Source: Porites lobata
Lineage: Eukaryota > Cnidaria > Anthozoa > Scleractinia > Poritidae
Direction of reading: 5' to 3'
DNA: 64,000 bases
NCBI GenBank assembly: GCA_942486035.1
Contig: CALNXK010000031.1
Span: forward strand, 1,251,001 to 1,315,000
This document shows, piece after piece, positions 21,702 through 34,300 of this stretch. The notes below the pieces were generated by a model. It worked only from the letters and a program-made list of their open reading frames with translations. It was not told the origin of the DNA and searched no databases. Within the stretch, counting starts at the first letter, position 1. Every line of letters begins with the position of its first letter. Both the position numbers and the translations under genes were made by a program.

Positions 21702-24700
21702 CTAATAACAAAATGTCACAAGCAGTCAATCGTGGGATAATTAACATTTCCTGACCTTTCCCCGTATACAGCTTTATAAATAGCCTGTTCCAGGCGTTCA
21801 GATAGTAAAGCGCGGTCAAAAAATTGACGAAAAAAAAAGCAAAAAGGAGAGACTCAATTCTCCCCTCGTTTGTTCCCCCTCGTTTCCTCCGCGTACGATT
21901 TATCTCGCTGCCCGCCACCCGAACACCGCACTCTACTATATCTCAACGCCTGGAAAAGGCTACTTCATGCAGTGCGGTTGGCTGGCGCTAACTATATAGT
22001 ACTTTTCTTAGTCTTAGTCGCGCTATACGTGAAACTGAATTATACAAAACGGAACTTAGATACTTGCATCTACGTGCCTCTGGGCGGGCAAGTTGGACTC
22101 GATAAAGGAAACGAAGACTGTAATTAAATATATTAAAAAGTCAAGCTGTTACCATGTGCTTGTGCATGCGCCCGCGAAGACAATCACAACAAGTTCTAAC
22201 TTTTATCCTACTGAAGCGGGCAAACGAAAGGCTAGAATCAAAAGATAATGCCTTCAGGTGAACGATCGTCTTCACAATCTCACAGTTGTGCGCAAAGCTT
22301 CAATTTTCGGCCAAATGTTCATTTGTCTAACAATCTATCACTCTCGGGCATTACACTACGACACTGCAGCCACCAGAGTGGATTTAATTAACATATAGAT
22401 TTAGCCTGGGCTAAAAGCGAAGCTCTCGATAATATTTACAGTTTGTTCACACAAAATATAAAATCGTGTAATGCTAAGCGGTTAAGGCATGCAACGCCGG
22501 AAAAAGGTGAAAAACAACAATAGGTCTAATTAGCAAAAGCAACTTTGCACGTGTAGCACACTTTTTTGTACATTTCTTTGCTTTTGTTTGCACGACTAAA
22601 ACGTGAAACTTCCAGAAACGTCTTAGTTACACGTTTTATGGAGGAAATGTCGTATGTGTTCCCGTTCACCTTTTTTCACTGCCGCTCATTTTCACCTTGC
22701 ATTGGTGGCCGCTAGCATTTCTCCCTTTTTCACCGCCGCTACAAAATTTTCATGTTATTCTTCCAACAAAAAAATGTCTCCTTTGTTTTTTATCTCTCGC
22801 TCTAAATCCCTGTAGCCCTTTTTCTCGTTGAGCTTCGCTGGCCTGCCGCCCACTTTCTCTTTTTCTCTGTCTTTCTCTTGCTCTATATTCCAGATTTGTG
22901 GACATGACAATTTATCTAAGCTTAATAATTTAGACAACACGGACGCAGAAACAATTAGCGCTTTCCGTTTTCGTCTTTATCGACTCTTTCGTTGTCTCTG
23001 CTTGACAAGACGCCGGTGGCTATGCGATTTCCCGCCAAAATAACCTCGAGTTGGGTTGCCATACCTGTTGATTGAGTTATTTTACATTGGTAGGCTTGTG
23101 GTGCGGACGGACGGTCTCTCGGGAGGACGGTGTACGGTCACGTGATTACCAAATTTTCTCGGATGGGTAGATTACTTCATTTTCTTACCCATGGTGCTCC
23201 GCTGGCGCGCTTCGCGCGCGAGAGCTCCGCTATAAAGTATGCTTACCAGGGGCTGCCAATCGCATCTGCATGTTAGATTGCCGCTGTCCCATGTGAATTG
23301 TGGACTGTCTTTGTCCCATATGCATTGCTGACGGCCGCTGTCCCATGTGCATCGCGGACTGTCTCTGTCCCATGTGTATTGTGGACTGCCTTTGACCCAT
23401 GTGCATTGTGGACTGCACTTGTCCAGGGTAATCCATCATGGGAAGATCTGTAACATTTGCAACAATAAATGAGTTAAACTTCAAGATCAACTTGCTTATA
23501 GGGGGCTCAGAAAAAAAGGCAAAAACCTGTAACTACCTGGGCTTAACCAACTTCCCCTCCCATGACATAAAAAAAACAGAGGTGGCTTTAAGGTCAGCGG
23601 AAGCTGATATTACATGCAGTTAATTTATTGAAATTACCAATACACAGTCGAGGTGAGTGCTCATGTGACGTTGGATGATTTAGGGTCGTAAAGGCCAACT
23701 ACAGTATGTTCGATCTTATGTACATAGGTATAATTCCCCTTATTAAAGCAGACGCCGTCCTCAAGTCTGTGTCCGTAAAACTGTCATTTCTACTTATTCT
23801 ACGTTAAATCTTGAATGACCTAATATATTGTTTGAAGGGAAATGATGAATTTCCGCCCGAGTACCACGTATACCAACCTGGCTCGAACATGTCCAAATCA
23901 TCTAAGTCGACATTCCATTTGTTCTTTCTCTTACACAGACAACAGATGATGATGATAATAATTAATATACCGCCTCCCACACCACTACCAGCAGCAACAA
24001 GAGTCGTCACGCTTAACTCCAAACCGACAAGTTTGAACGATCGAGAATGTTGTTTCGTCTTTCTCGGTTTGAGCGGAAGTAGAAATGGATTTGGTCGTCC
24101 TAATTCGCCACCAAAACACTCTTTATCCTTTTTACATCTGGGATGCTCTAGAAGTGATCCATCCGTCATCTTTTTATGGCACCAGACGCAGCCAAAGATC
24201 TCGTTACAGTCATGTTTGGACTTGTATTGAGCGCAGTTGATTCTGATGCATTCGCCTATATCGTCTGGGTGTGCTGAGAGGGGCCAACGAGGATTTAAGG
24301 GTGGCGATCCTGGGGCACAAACTGGGAGGTCACTGAAAAGGATTCAAGCAATATAAGCAATGGAACCGTACAGAAGGTGGGACCAGCGTCATAAGAGACC
24401 CGCCTATTTGAACAGGACAGAAAGTTTCAGTTTAATGTTAATTAATTCTTTTTGTTTTTCCTTGTATAGATGGGACTATAAAAAAAACGCAACCTTAGCC
24501 TAAAGTAAAAGGCAGCCAAGCTAGAAAAGTTGTCGGATTAAACAAACCGCGTTTTCCCAATAGAATTAGAAAAAAGCCAACTAACCAAAAACGGTTAACG
24601 CCAATACAACACCACCTCACTTGTCTTTTTACTTACCTTTCACCAGTGACGTTGGCGTTGCAGATGTCATACTTCAAGCGGCCTTTGCAAGGACACTCGC

Positions 24701-27700
24701 AAAACTGGTCGCTGGTTGACTTACAGATATCATCGCAAGGACAAGTCATTACATTGGTGAGGCAGATTTCTGCTTCTACCTGAACTACAAAAACGTTTGT
24801 ATTTCGTAGCTTGGCAATTTCGTAAGACTCGCAACCTTTCTTTGTGGTCTTGCCTTTGAAGCTTTCGTCGTCCAAAGTAATCTAATTTTTCAGAATAAAC
24901 GGCACAGGATTACAACTACCACGTATAGAGTCGAATATGAATTCGATTATAATTAAGATTTCATTTCATAACATGCAAAACTTAATCATACCTCACCCTG
25001 TTAATCTTTAACTTATACGTTGAAGTCATTTTCATTGTTTACTGGAATTTAAAGGCCATCTGTATAGCCCTACACGGATAAATGTCTATCGTTTCACTTC
25101 CAGTTACGTGCATAAGTAGTACGGGCGTGCGTATAACCGGGAACACTTTCGTATACATTGTATGCCATACGCACCTGTGGTACATGGTTACAAAAAACTG
25201 TTGTCTCGTACACCTCAATCCTATTTCTTTCTCTTTACTACACGTTCAGTACCTCGTAAAATCGTTGAAGTTTTAAGAGATTAAAATTCTGGCATGCCCG
25301 CCTCCTCATGACTTTGTTCTTGATCAGATCCTGTGCAATGGCACCATCCATCTCAGTGATATGTTTGCTGACAATCTAAAATTTAAAAACAAATACTTAT
25401 TGTACGATGAACGCTAACGAAAGACCGTTACGAAATGAAAACAGAAGGCATGGTTTTATGCTTCTCTGTAATGCCGCCTATGCTCCAGTTGTTCAAAAAG
25501 TGGATAACGCTATCCATTGGATAGCTCAATTGGTTTCCCCAATACTTATCCGCTGGATGGGATTCATCTGGTGGATAGACAGCGGTACCCAACCGTTTGA
25601 ACAATCGAGCCCTGGTCATGCTAGCCAGTCACCGAGGGAATAGCAAACAAGTCGGAAACAAAACTCAGCATACAAGGAAACATTCCCTCATTTTTGTCGG
25701 CTGGTATTAATTCGATACGAGGCAACTTCAGATCCCAGGTTGTACACATTTTAAAACAGTTCAGATTGCTTAGTCGTTGGGCCTGGTTTTACCATGTCTG
25801 AAGGGCACATTCCAATTCGCGTCTCTCATCAATCTTTTCACTGCTTCGAAGTCCATAAAATTTTATTAGATAAAGAAAAAAACAACAACCAAATAAATAT
25901 ACATATAAAAAAAAATAATGATTTAGACGTAGCACGTTCATGTGGAGGTTCTTCGTCTACCATTCCTGGTCGAATTAGGGGAAAACCTTAGTACCCGGAG
26001 TAAACCTCTCGATGCAAAGGACAGAACCAATAACAACCTCAACCCACATAATTTGTATGGCGTCGACACCGATACTTTGGTGCGAAGCGAAGGCACTCAC
26101 CACTGCGCCACCCTTGCACCCCTCCTACTTTTTTAGAGGCTTTGTCTCGGCCGTACCTTGCTTGAGTCATTAAAGACATTTTCAAAGTTGGGGTGGTAAA
26201 CAATGTAACCACTATTGTCCATCAGGAAGCATCTCATCCCGGCATTTTTGCAGTTTGTTCCTATTTTCTTTGCCAATATTGCACCGAGACTTGACACGGC
26301 AAGATCTCCTCCAACAACACCGAACAGCTTCTCTAACGAACGTTTGTTATTAAATTTTGTTTTTAGGGAATGACTGATTGAGACGATGAATCCTGCTCCC
26401 AAGGGGTCTAGGTAGGGTGGTGTTAGGGTGACTACATCCTTGTTCGCGGCTGCGGAAATGAACCTAAAAGAAAACAAGGGATAAGATCAGGTAAAGGACT
26501 TTTTACAGCCATCTTTTAGTATAATTATAAAATATCCCATGACATTTTCTGGAGGCCTTCAAAAGGTAGCCGTCATAACAAATGTAGCACAAGAACACCG
26601 TCTGAAAAGAATAGGGGAAACAATGCAAGACAACGGCCACGAGTGACGATGAGGCATGTGGACAAATTTCATTTACCAGAAAATTTGAGTGGTCGTGATA
26701 AAATTTAAATGCCTATCAAGCTTTCATCCATGAAACATCATAAGCCTAACTATTTGTTACCTTTACGACACGAAATTACTTTATGTTTATAAAAACTCTA
26801 TTTACATAATCTAACTATTTCCCGCTTTGGGGGGAGCGCACTTTCAATGATGTTGTCTTACCATGGCCGCGTCACATGATCAAAATTCGCAGGCAGCGGT
26901 GCACCCGGAAAAATGCGCAGAACGCCATTGCAGGTTCCAATATAACGACGCACAAGTCTGGTGGTAAATGATTTGTAGTTTTCGGATCCCCACACGGCGT
27001 TTTCGATATGTGAAGTGAACAATGCCACCTGGGGAGAAAATTATAAAATGTGTGAATGCTCGTTATGGCAGCCTCGTTTGCATGCAGAGCAAAAAGTCTT
27101 GTAAAGCAGTGTTGAAACTGGTTATGTAGTCGCACTGACATAATTTTGGATCCTGAAACTGTCGAGATATGGGAATTCTAAATGAAGGTAAGGACGTTAT
27201 GAACGAGTTTGAATGAGTAATAAAATAATTGAAAAATTAACAGAATTCTGTCGGCAATACTGTGACACACATGAATTATGTTCAAAGGGACAATCTGTAA
27301 TGCGCATGTGAAGCCCCAACAATGTTGGAAGGGCTATGCAAACAGATCCAACATTGTTACGCTTCCAACCTCACTTCCAGCTCTCACAACAATATGCAGC
27401 ATTCCGTGCACACGAACACAAAATGTAACACCAAACAATGTTGGGGTTGTTGGCGCAATAACGCTGCGTCCGTTTGCACGGAGCTCAACATTCTTTTCGA
27501 TCGCCTTCATTCTTCATATCGTACTCAGCCTTATGTGACCCAATAATTCTTATTCATTGTTTGTAACTTCGTAAAGTCGTTTGTAGTAAATGTTTTAAAT
27601 GATTCAAAAAAAGCCGTGACGGTGGTGGTGGTGGTGGTAGCATTAATGTCGGTAGTAGGTTTTGAAGTAGCACGTTACATGTGAAGACCAATAGGGGGCG

Positions 27701-28332
27701 CGTCTTCTTCTGTCGCATTTGGTTTGTTTAGTAATTATTCCTTTTTCTTTTGTAGTTATCACTGCTTTGTTTTGTTTTTCAATTAATTTGCGGATTAAAT
27801 TTCTAACAGATCATGAGTCAGCATCTACATGAGGGTAATGATCGTTGTCATTGTATATTGTACGCACCATTCAATTAAATTTATTTATCATCATCGGGCT
27901 GTTAAAGAAACACACCTTTGAAATATCTTCATTCAAGACGCTATCCTGTATCTCACGCCCTAGTATTCCTTTCATTAATTGCTTTGAATAGCGTCGAACA
28001 GCACCTGGACTGTCTTCTTCCTCAAAATAGCCAGAGGGATCCTTAAATGCTTTAGCGCTCAACTGAATAACGGAGCGATCTAGAAAAGTCAATAGTAAGT
28101 TCACTCCAGTATAACTATAAAGGACTTAGGAAGTAACGAATCTCTAATGACATTTAGCAAAATCCAACTAGTGGTCTATTACCAATGCTGCGTTCTGAAT
28201 GGTTGAGCTACTACTAGCCTATATGTTATAGCACACTAGTAGCGAAAAGCGCCGGCTTTGAAAACCAAAACAATGGCGGCTGAACCGCGTTCTGCTAGCT
28301 AAAATTGTATTGTATCGATATTTTTGACCAAC

Positions 28333-28373
<41 letters not shown>

Positions 28374-31300
28374 GGCCTCTAAGTCAATAGCCCATACGGC
28401 ACTTCGGCCTCATGGGCTATTGACTCAGAGCCCATTCGGGCTCGAGGAATAATTGTCAAGTATTAGCCTTTTTAGAAACGAGAAGGGAACTGGAGCCGAA
28501 ATGCGTCCCGCAATTGTTTGTAGGATGGTTACTGAGGACGCGCCGATCAGCTATTGGACAATTTTTTCCTGTCCCTAGAAACAGTCCCAGAAGTCTTCGC
28601 GAAAGTTAACTTGGCTGTTTTTCCCTCTCGTTTCTAAAATGGCGAATGCCAACACTCAAACAAACCAAAATGAAGTATCAATGAATCCGTAAAGAACCCG
28701 TCTTATTGGGGTATAGGACACAAATTAGGCGAGCGGACAGCGAATTAACCTCAGCGTGGTTCGGAATACACCGCTAGCTGATATTATTTTTCGTTTTTTT
28801 AAAGGCTACTATCCTAAGTGAAACAGGAGAGAAGGTTTCGCACAAGCAACCCGCCTGTTAGAAACCAGCCAACACTATAGCTGGCATTTTGCCACCCATT
28901 TTCCAGAAGACAAGGTATCCCAATAAGAGCGATGAAGTCCTCCTTGGTGAAGTACAAGGCAAAAAGCTAGCAAGAGAACAAGTAAAGTAACCCCAGCGTG
29001 GCTCAGAGCAAAGCGCTGGTCGATATTATTTTTCGTCTTTTCAAAGGCTATCATTCTGATTTTGCTTAGCATTGTCCCACAAGCAAACCTGCTAGTTTGA
29101 GACCAGCCAACACCACAGTTTCCCTTTTACTGGCGTACCTGCATAAGACAATGTGTCGGTGTGGTAACAGGTCTTGGCTTCTGGTAACACATCCATGCGG
29201 TGATAGGTAACTGGGTGGGAAGAGGCACCCAAAGCTGTGAAAAAATAAATAGATTCAGCTGAATTCAATCTTTACATATGATGTTCTTCAAACAGTTGAG
29301 AAAGGCCTATAATAATGATGGTTCTGTCGTTCAATTTAATGCTCGGACGCTTATTTAAATTCAGTATGGGGGAATAGAGGTTGAGGAGAGTTAAGGCGAA
29401 AAATGGCTCTTCTTTGAATTTATGACTTTTTTATTTACTTTAGCATAAGCAACAAGGCTGGAGCTTATCATGTGGTAGAAACAGCGTCTGTTTACAAAAC
29501 ATTTTCAAGTTGCAGTAATCATATTATTTGAGATAAATTTCTTTACAACGATGCTGATAAATGGTTGTTGTTCAACATCTGTAAATTGTGTTTTAAGGGA
29601 ACGAGAAGCGGTGAAATGGTCGTTATTAGAAGAGGGCAGCTAAAGGGCGCTTATTTGAAGTTAGTCGCAAACGTGACTCTAGTCTCCGTTCTTGCTCGTC
29701 TAAAAGTTAAAAAAAGGCCCAGCGTTAGGCATAAATAATTTTGCAGGCCACATCTCAGTGGCGAATCCAGATCTTCAGATAAAAGGGGGAGGGGTGGGTC
29801 TCCAAAAAACATTTTTCGGCCCTTCGGGCCCCTCTCCTGGATCCGCCACTGTATCAGAAGTAAACAATGATGCTTGCAAATTTCAGCCAGAAGAAGACCT
29901 GTTTACAACTCGGTGTTTGGTGAAGACTATTTTGATCGAGGGACTATTCAGGTTCGTATCGAAATTGGATAGAAAACCACTTAAATGACTACCATTACTG
30001 TTATGCAGGTGTAAAGCTTAAAGGTTACGGATGTTAGTAAAATGATCAATAGTAAAAAGAAAAAAACCCACCTATTCCATCGTGTTTAAATAAATAGGAG
30101 TGATCATTTTTTTCCATGGCAATACACACAGTGTATTCCTTCATTCCAACTTCAAGGGGCTGACAATGATAAGTGAAATCCACTGTCACATTCATCACAC
30201 CATTTCCTAATGATCCTCCCCTTGGCAAGTAATGCTGTTTCTCAAATATGTCCTTTTGTATTGGTTGACTGAAAATGAAAAGAGTGGTATGGAAATCGCG
30301 CTCGTCTGTAGCACGTCCTCATACACAGGCTGTAACATTGGTCTCACTCAATTATGAACAGAAGAAAGGAAGGGGGAATCACCACCGTGGCAGTGGTACT
30401 CTGGCTAACCGATCCTGCATAGTTGATTAGCTTTGATTCTGCCTGAATTCCTCCTAGCGTTACTAACGGCTACAAAAACTTGACTCTCACTGAGAGAGGT
30501 AGTGCTTCGTGTGGTAGCAATAAAATGAAAAATCTTCTTTTGCCACATCGCACTTCATTGTGGTTTGATATAATGTTGGAAAACTCTACCCACAATCACT
30601 TGATTCGCACTGAGCAACTAAAAAGGGCTGGCATTTTTGTGCTTCAGTTCCCAACCGATTCAGTGCCTTACTTCTTTTTGAAATTTACCCTCTCTCTATT
30701 GATCTGACTCTGGGACTGAATGGATTAACAGAGACATACCCTGCCGCTGACTCCTGAACTTCCGCAAACAGGTCCTTGAATTCTTTCCCTTCTTCAAGCT
30801 CCAGTATATTCACAGCATTGGGATCTTCAGTGATAGACTCTGGTGTTGGTAATTTCGGATGACTCAGTGTTATTCCAGTTCTGGTGTGAAACAGAAATGC
30901 GTAGGACTTGGAGCCAGCGCCTTTCGAAAAATACTGGACATTGGATATCAGGTCTGTCATGGGAATATCCACTCCGACTACACCTTGAAGCTTGTTGTCT
31001 TTCAAAACAGCACTGGCCGCTGTTATCATATAACCTGTTCAAAGAAGGGCCTCTGAGAAGTTTCTTTATTTCAATGCAGGTTTTTATTTTCCACTTTTTA
31101 TTTTTTCTAGTGTAACGAAAGGTATTTTACGCAGTAAGTACCTTGATCGAAGGTCAAACCAAACCAAACTAACTTTAGTCGCCAAGAACTGCCAATTCTT
31201 GTAATATTTTGGCATTAAGTGCCATTAGCTGTCCAATTATGAGGGGATGAATTTGTCCAAACGTTTAAAAAGGTTAAGAGTGGGGGTTATCAGAGGTCTT

Positions 31301-34300
31301 TCCAGGATAATCATCTGAGGAATAATACGTCTGGAAAGGATGAACAGTGATGCATACAGTGCTGTCATTTGCCAGAGAATGTAATCTAACGGCCGCTTAG
31401 CTGTCACAAGATGATATTCAATTTGACTGGTGTTAAGTTGGCCAGTTAAACGATGTAAGTTATATTGGCTCTTGATACTTTTTAAAGTTAATGGGTGACC
31501 ATGATTGACTCGAGTGTCTTCGGATTGGTTCTTTCTGAATCAATTAGTCAATGACACCTCCTCACATCTAACGCAACTTTAAAATAAAATTAATAATATC
31601 TGATTTGTATTGGCCGGAGCCTCAGCTCAAACGCTTGGTAAATTATGTTGACATTTATAAATTAAGCGTGCAGTTAAGATAAGTAATGAGCGAGTGTGCA
31701 AGGTACCAGTCCACCAAGTACACCTCTAATTTTCCTCCAGTCGTTAAAGAAACGTCAAGCGTTCGTACCTAGTCCCCACGCATCCACATAAGGAGGACAG
31801 AACACAACGTCATTGGTGCCAGCTGGAGTAACTTTCGTCAGATAGTCAAAATATGGTTTCAACTTGGAATAAGTGTCCGAGTTGCGATGGGCCGACATGA
31901 ATAATCCATTCTGTTAAAAAGAAACAAACAATGTGACTGTAATAAAGGAAACAAATAAATAGAGGAAATTATAACTTTATACACAATAGCAGAGAAGTTG
32001 CCCGGTTACTAGGCCCCGTAATGTGAAATCCTTCCTTGAAATTATGCTTGATAGGCCTTATAAAAAGCTAAGCTCTGAGAATAAGCCATTTCCAAGTTTC
32101 CCCAGGCCTCTGTATCAAAACAAGGTTAAGTGCTCAGCCTTTGATATGGAAATGGTATTTCATTCTTATGCAAACAAAACTTTTTTCACAAGAAAGGTTG
32201 TGCATTTGGCCTCATTTTGAAAGAGAGGGGGGTTTTTGGAACTTGGAAGTAGCCTATCGAGGAATCAAATTTCAGTAGAGATGGTCATAGCTGAGAGGAG
32301 AAGCAGAAAGGAATACACACCAACATACCCCACTCCCCCACCCTACAAACTTCCTATTATGAAAAGAAACTGAAGAGACCCAAGGTTTTTCATAGTAGAT
32401 ATTTAAAACACCTATACTTTACTCCATCGGTTAGTTTTGAGATGTCCTCCGAAAAATGTCTTAGGCGTTGGAAGGGATTCAGTTTATATACCAGTAAACT
32501 GAATGTCTAAATTCAACCTCATTCCCTCACCGTAGCGGAAGTAAGCTTATGCAAGAATTCATTGTGTTTCTTCTCGACTCCAAAACTCAGTGTCATAAGT
32601 TTAAAGCTGGTTTTCTTAAATTTATCTCGAAACATCTCGACTTCCTCTTTCACAGCTTCCACTATGGCATCTTCAACCAGACTTGTCTTTCGACCTCCGT
32701 CCGTGAGAAGAAGAATCATAGAGGGCCTGGTGACAATCGACTGCGATGAAGTGTTAAAGGTATGTTTGAGAATCTGAAAGGCTCTTTTGAAGGCCTTGAT
32801 GAACCGAGTGCCACCTAGTTAGACATGATAAAGTTGATTAGTTTAAATACAAGTTAATCAGTTTTCCAAAGGAGGAACGATCCCGCCATTTCAGGCCAAG
32901 TCAGCACTTTGCAAACGATCAGAATTGCTTCAAACTTAAGAGCAACGGAAAAGAAACACAGATAAGACAAAAAGGGGCATGAACGGGAAAACGGGAGAAA
33001 AATAAAACGGACTTCAATCAGGTGAGCTCGACACGCTTTTTTAACAAATTAAAAATTTTCAACTGTCTATATTTGTTATGTTGCGAAATACCATGACCCA
33101 CCCCCTTTAATAAGATTGACTAATTTATGATGACATTGTCTTGAAATAGTCAACGACCCCTCACAAATTATGAAGTTCTCCTGAGAGCAAGTAAAGATCT
33201 AAAAGCTTGAAGGCGGCTATTGAGACAAAAGCATACAGTTGGTATACCTCGCTTTTTCTAACCTTTTGGTTGTGCGCCTTTTAGGAAAGACTTAAAGTAT
33301 CTGACGTTAAACGTTCCGGCGTAGGCCATGGTTGAGTGATAACAATCATCTGTGTTTTGGTCGCCAGGAAGAAATGTCGAAACGTTGAAAAGGATGACAG
33401 ATACCTGAAAGTTCAATGAAATAATCACGGATTAGGTTCCATTTACAGTGGCTGTCAGAACGAAACTTGGTCTGGTATGACAGTTGATGTAAATATTTCA
33501 GGCGATTGGATTCTGAACCAGCACATGATGTAGCTATAATTCTCGGTCAAATACTGGGAGGGGACATTTATTCCAAAAGGGACGGTTTGCAAATTTTAAT
33601 TTTTCCTTTTAACAAACTAAAAAAAAGACCAGAAAATGGTTTTGCTACGCCTTGAAACTTTTCGTTACTTTGAAGGGACGCGGTCAAAATATGGAAAAAA
33701 TTAACACATATGCAGAGAGCACTACCATTGCAGTCAACGGTTTCATGTAAAGAAAGAAGGAAAACGTTTCTTGTGACGTCTTGACTAAGTGAGGGAGAGG
33801 CAAAGCGGACACTGTTCTCTTCGTGTGTTTAAGGGAGTGGGTGCTAACTTGGAGACGATTTTACAGCATATCTAGTTAATCAAATCCAGGTTACCTTATC
33901 TTCGGGGTTAAGTGTGGTCAGTACAATTTCCGAGGTACGTATAGCAGCTTCCAAGTTGCCATTAAAACCCATTGACGTACTACAGTCCAGTAGTATTATG
34001 ATATTCTTAGGTGACGGTGTTGCAGTGGTGACGTACCAAGGTCTCAGTCTGTTGTCATAGCTATCACAGTCAGAAACACTGGCACCTGGATAGCCGGCAA
34101 GAACTCCTTCCGCTGACCCATAATACTGCCACCTCACCTTTAAAGATGACTACAGAGCACAATACAAAACATGTCAGCAGTGGAATACATTCTTTTGAGG
34201 GAAGTAACCGAAAAACAATCAACTCCAGTTACTGCTGCAGGACCTTGGGACTAACAGGTACAGTTAGTGTGTCCGTAATCAAGTAGATAACAGGTGGTGT

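Noticed and set aside
21870..22127. Plus-strand frame with a hydrophobic stretch (YIVLFLVLVALYV)
   Set aside because: No ATG at its start, overlaps a CACHD1 intron, and lacks splice partners. A membrane-like stretch in AT-rich DNA is weak evidence.
23811..24230. Plus-strand 139-codon open frame
   Set aside because: Exact antisense of CACHD1 exon 16, whose family match and splice phases are decisive.
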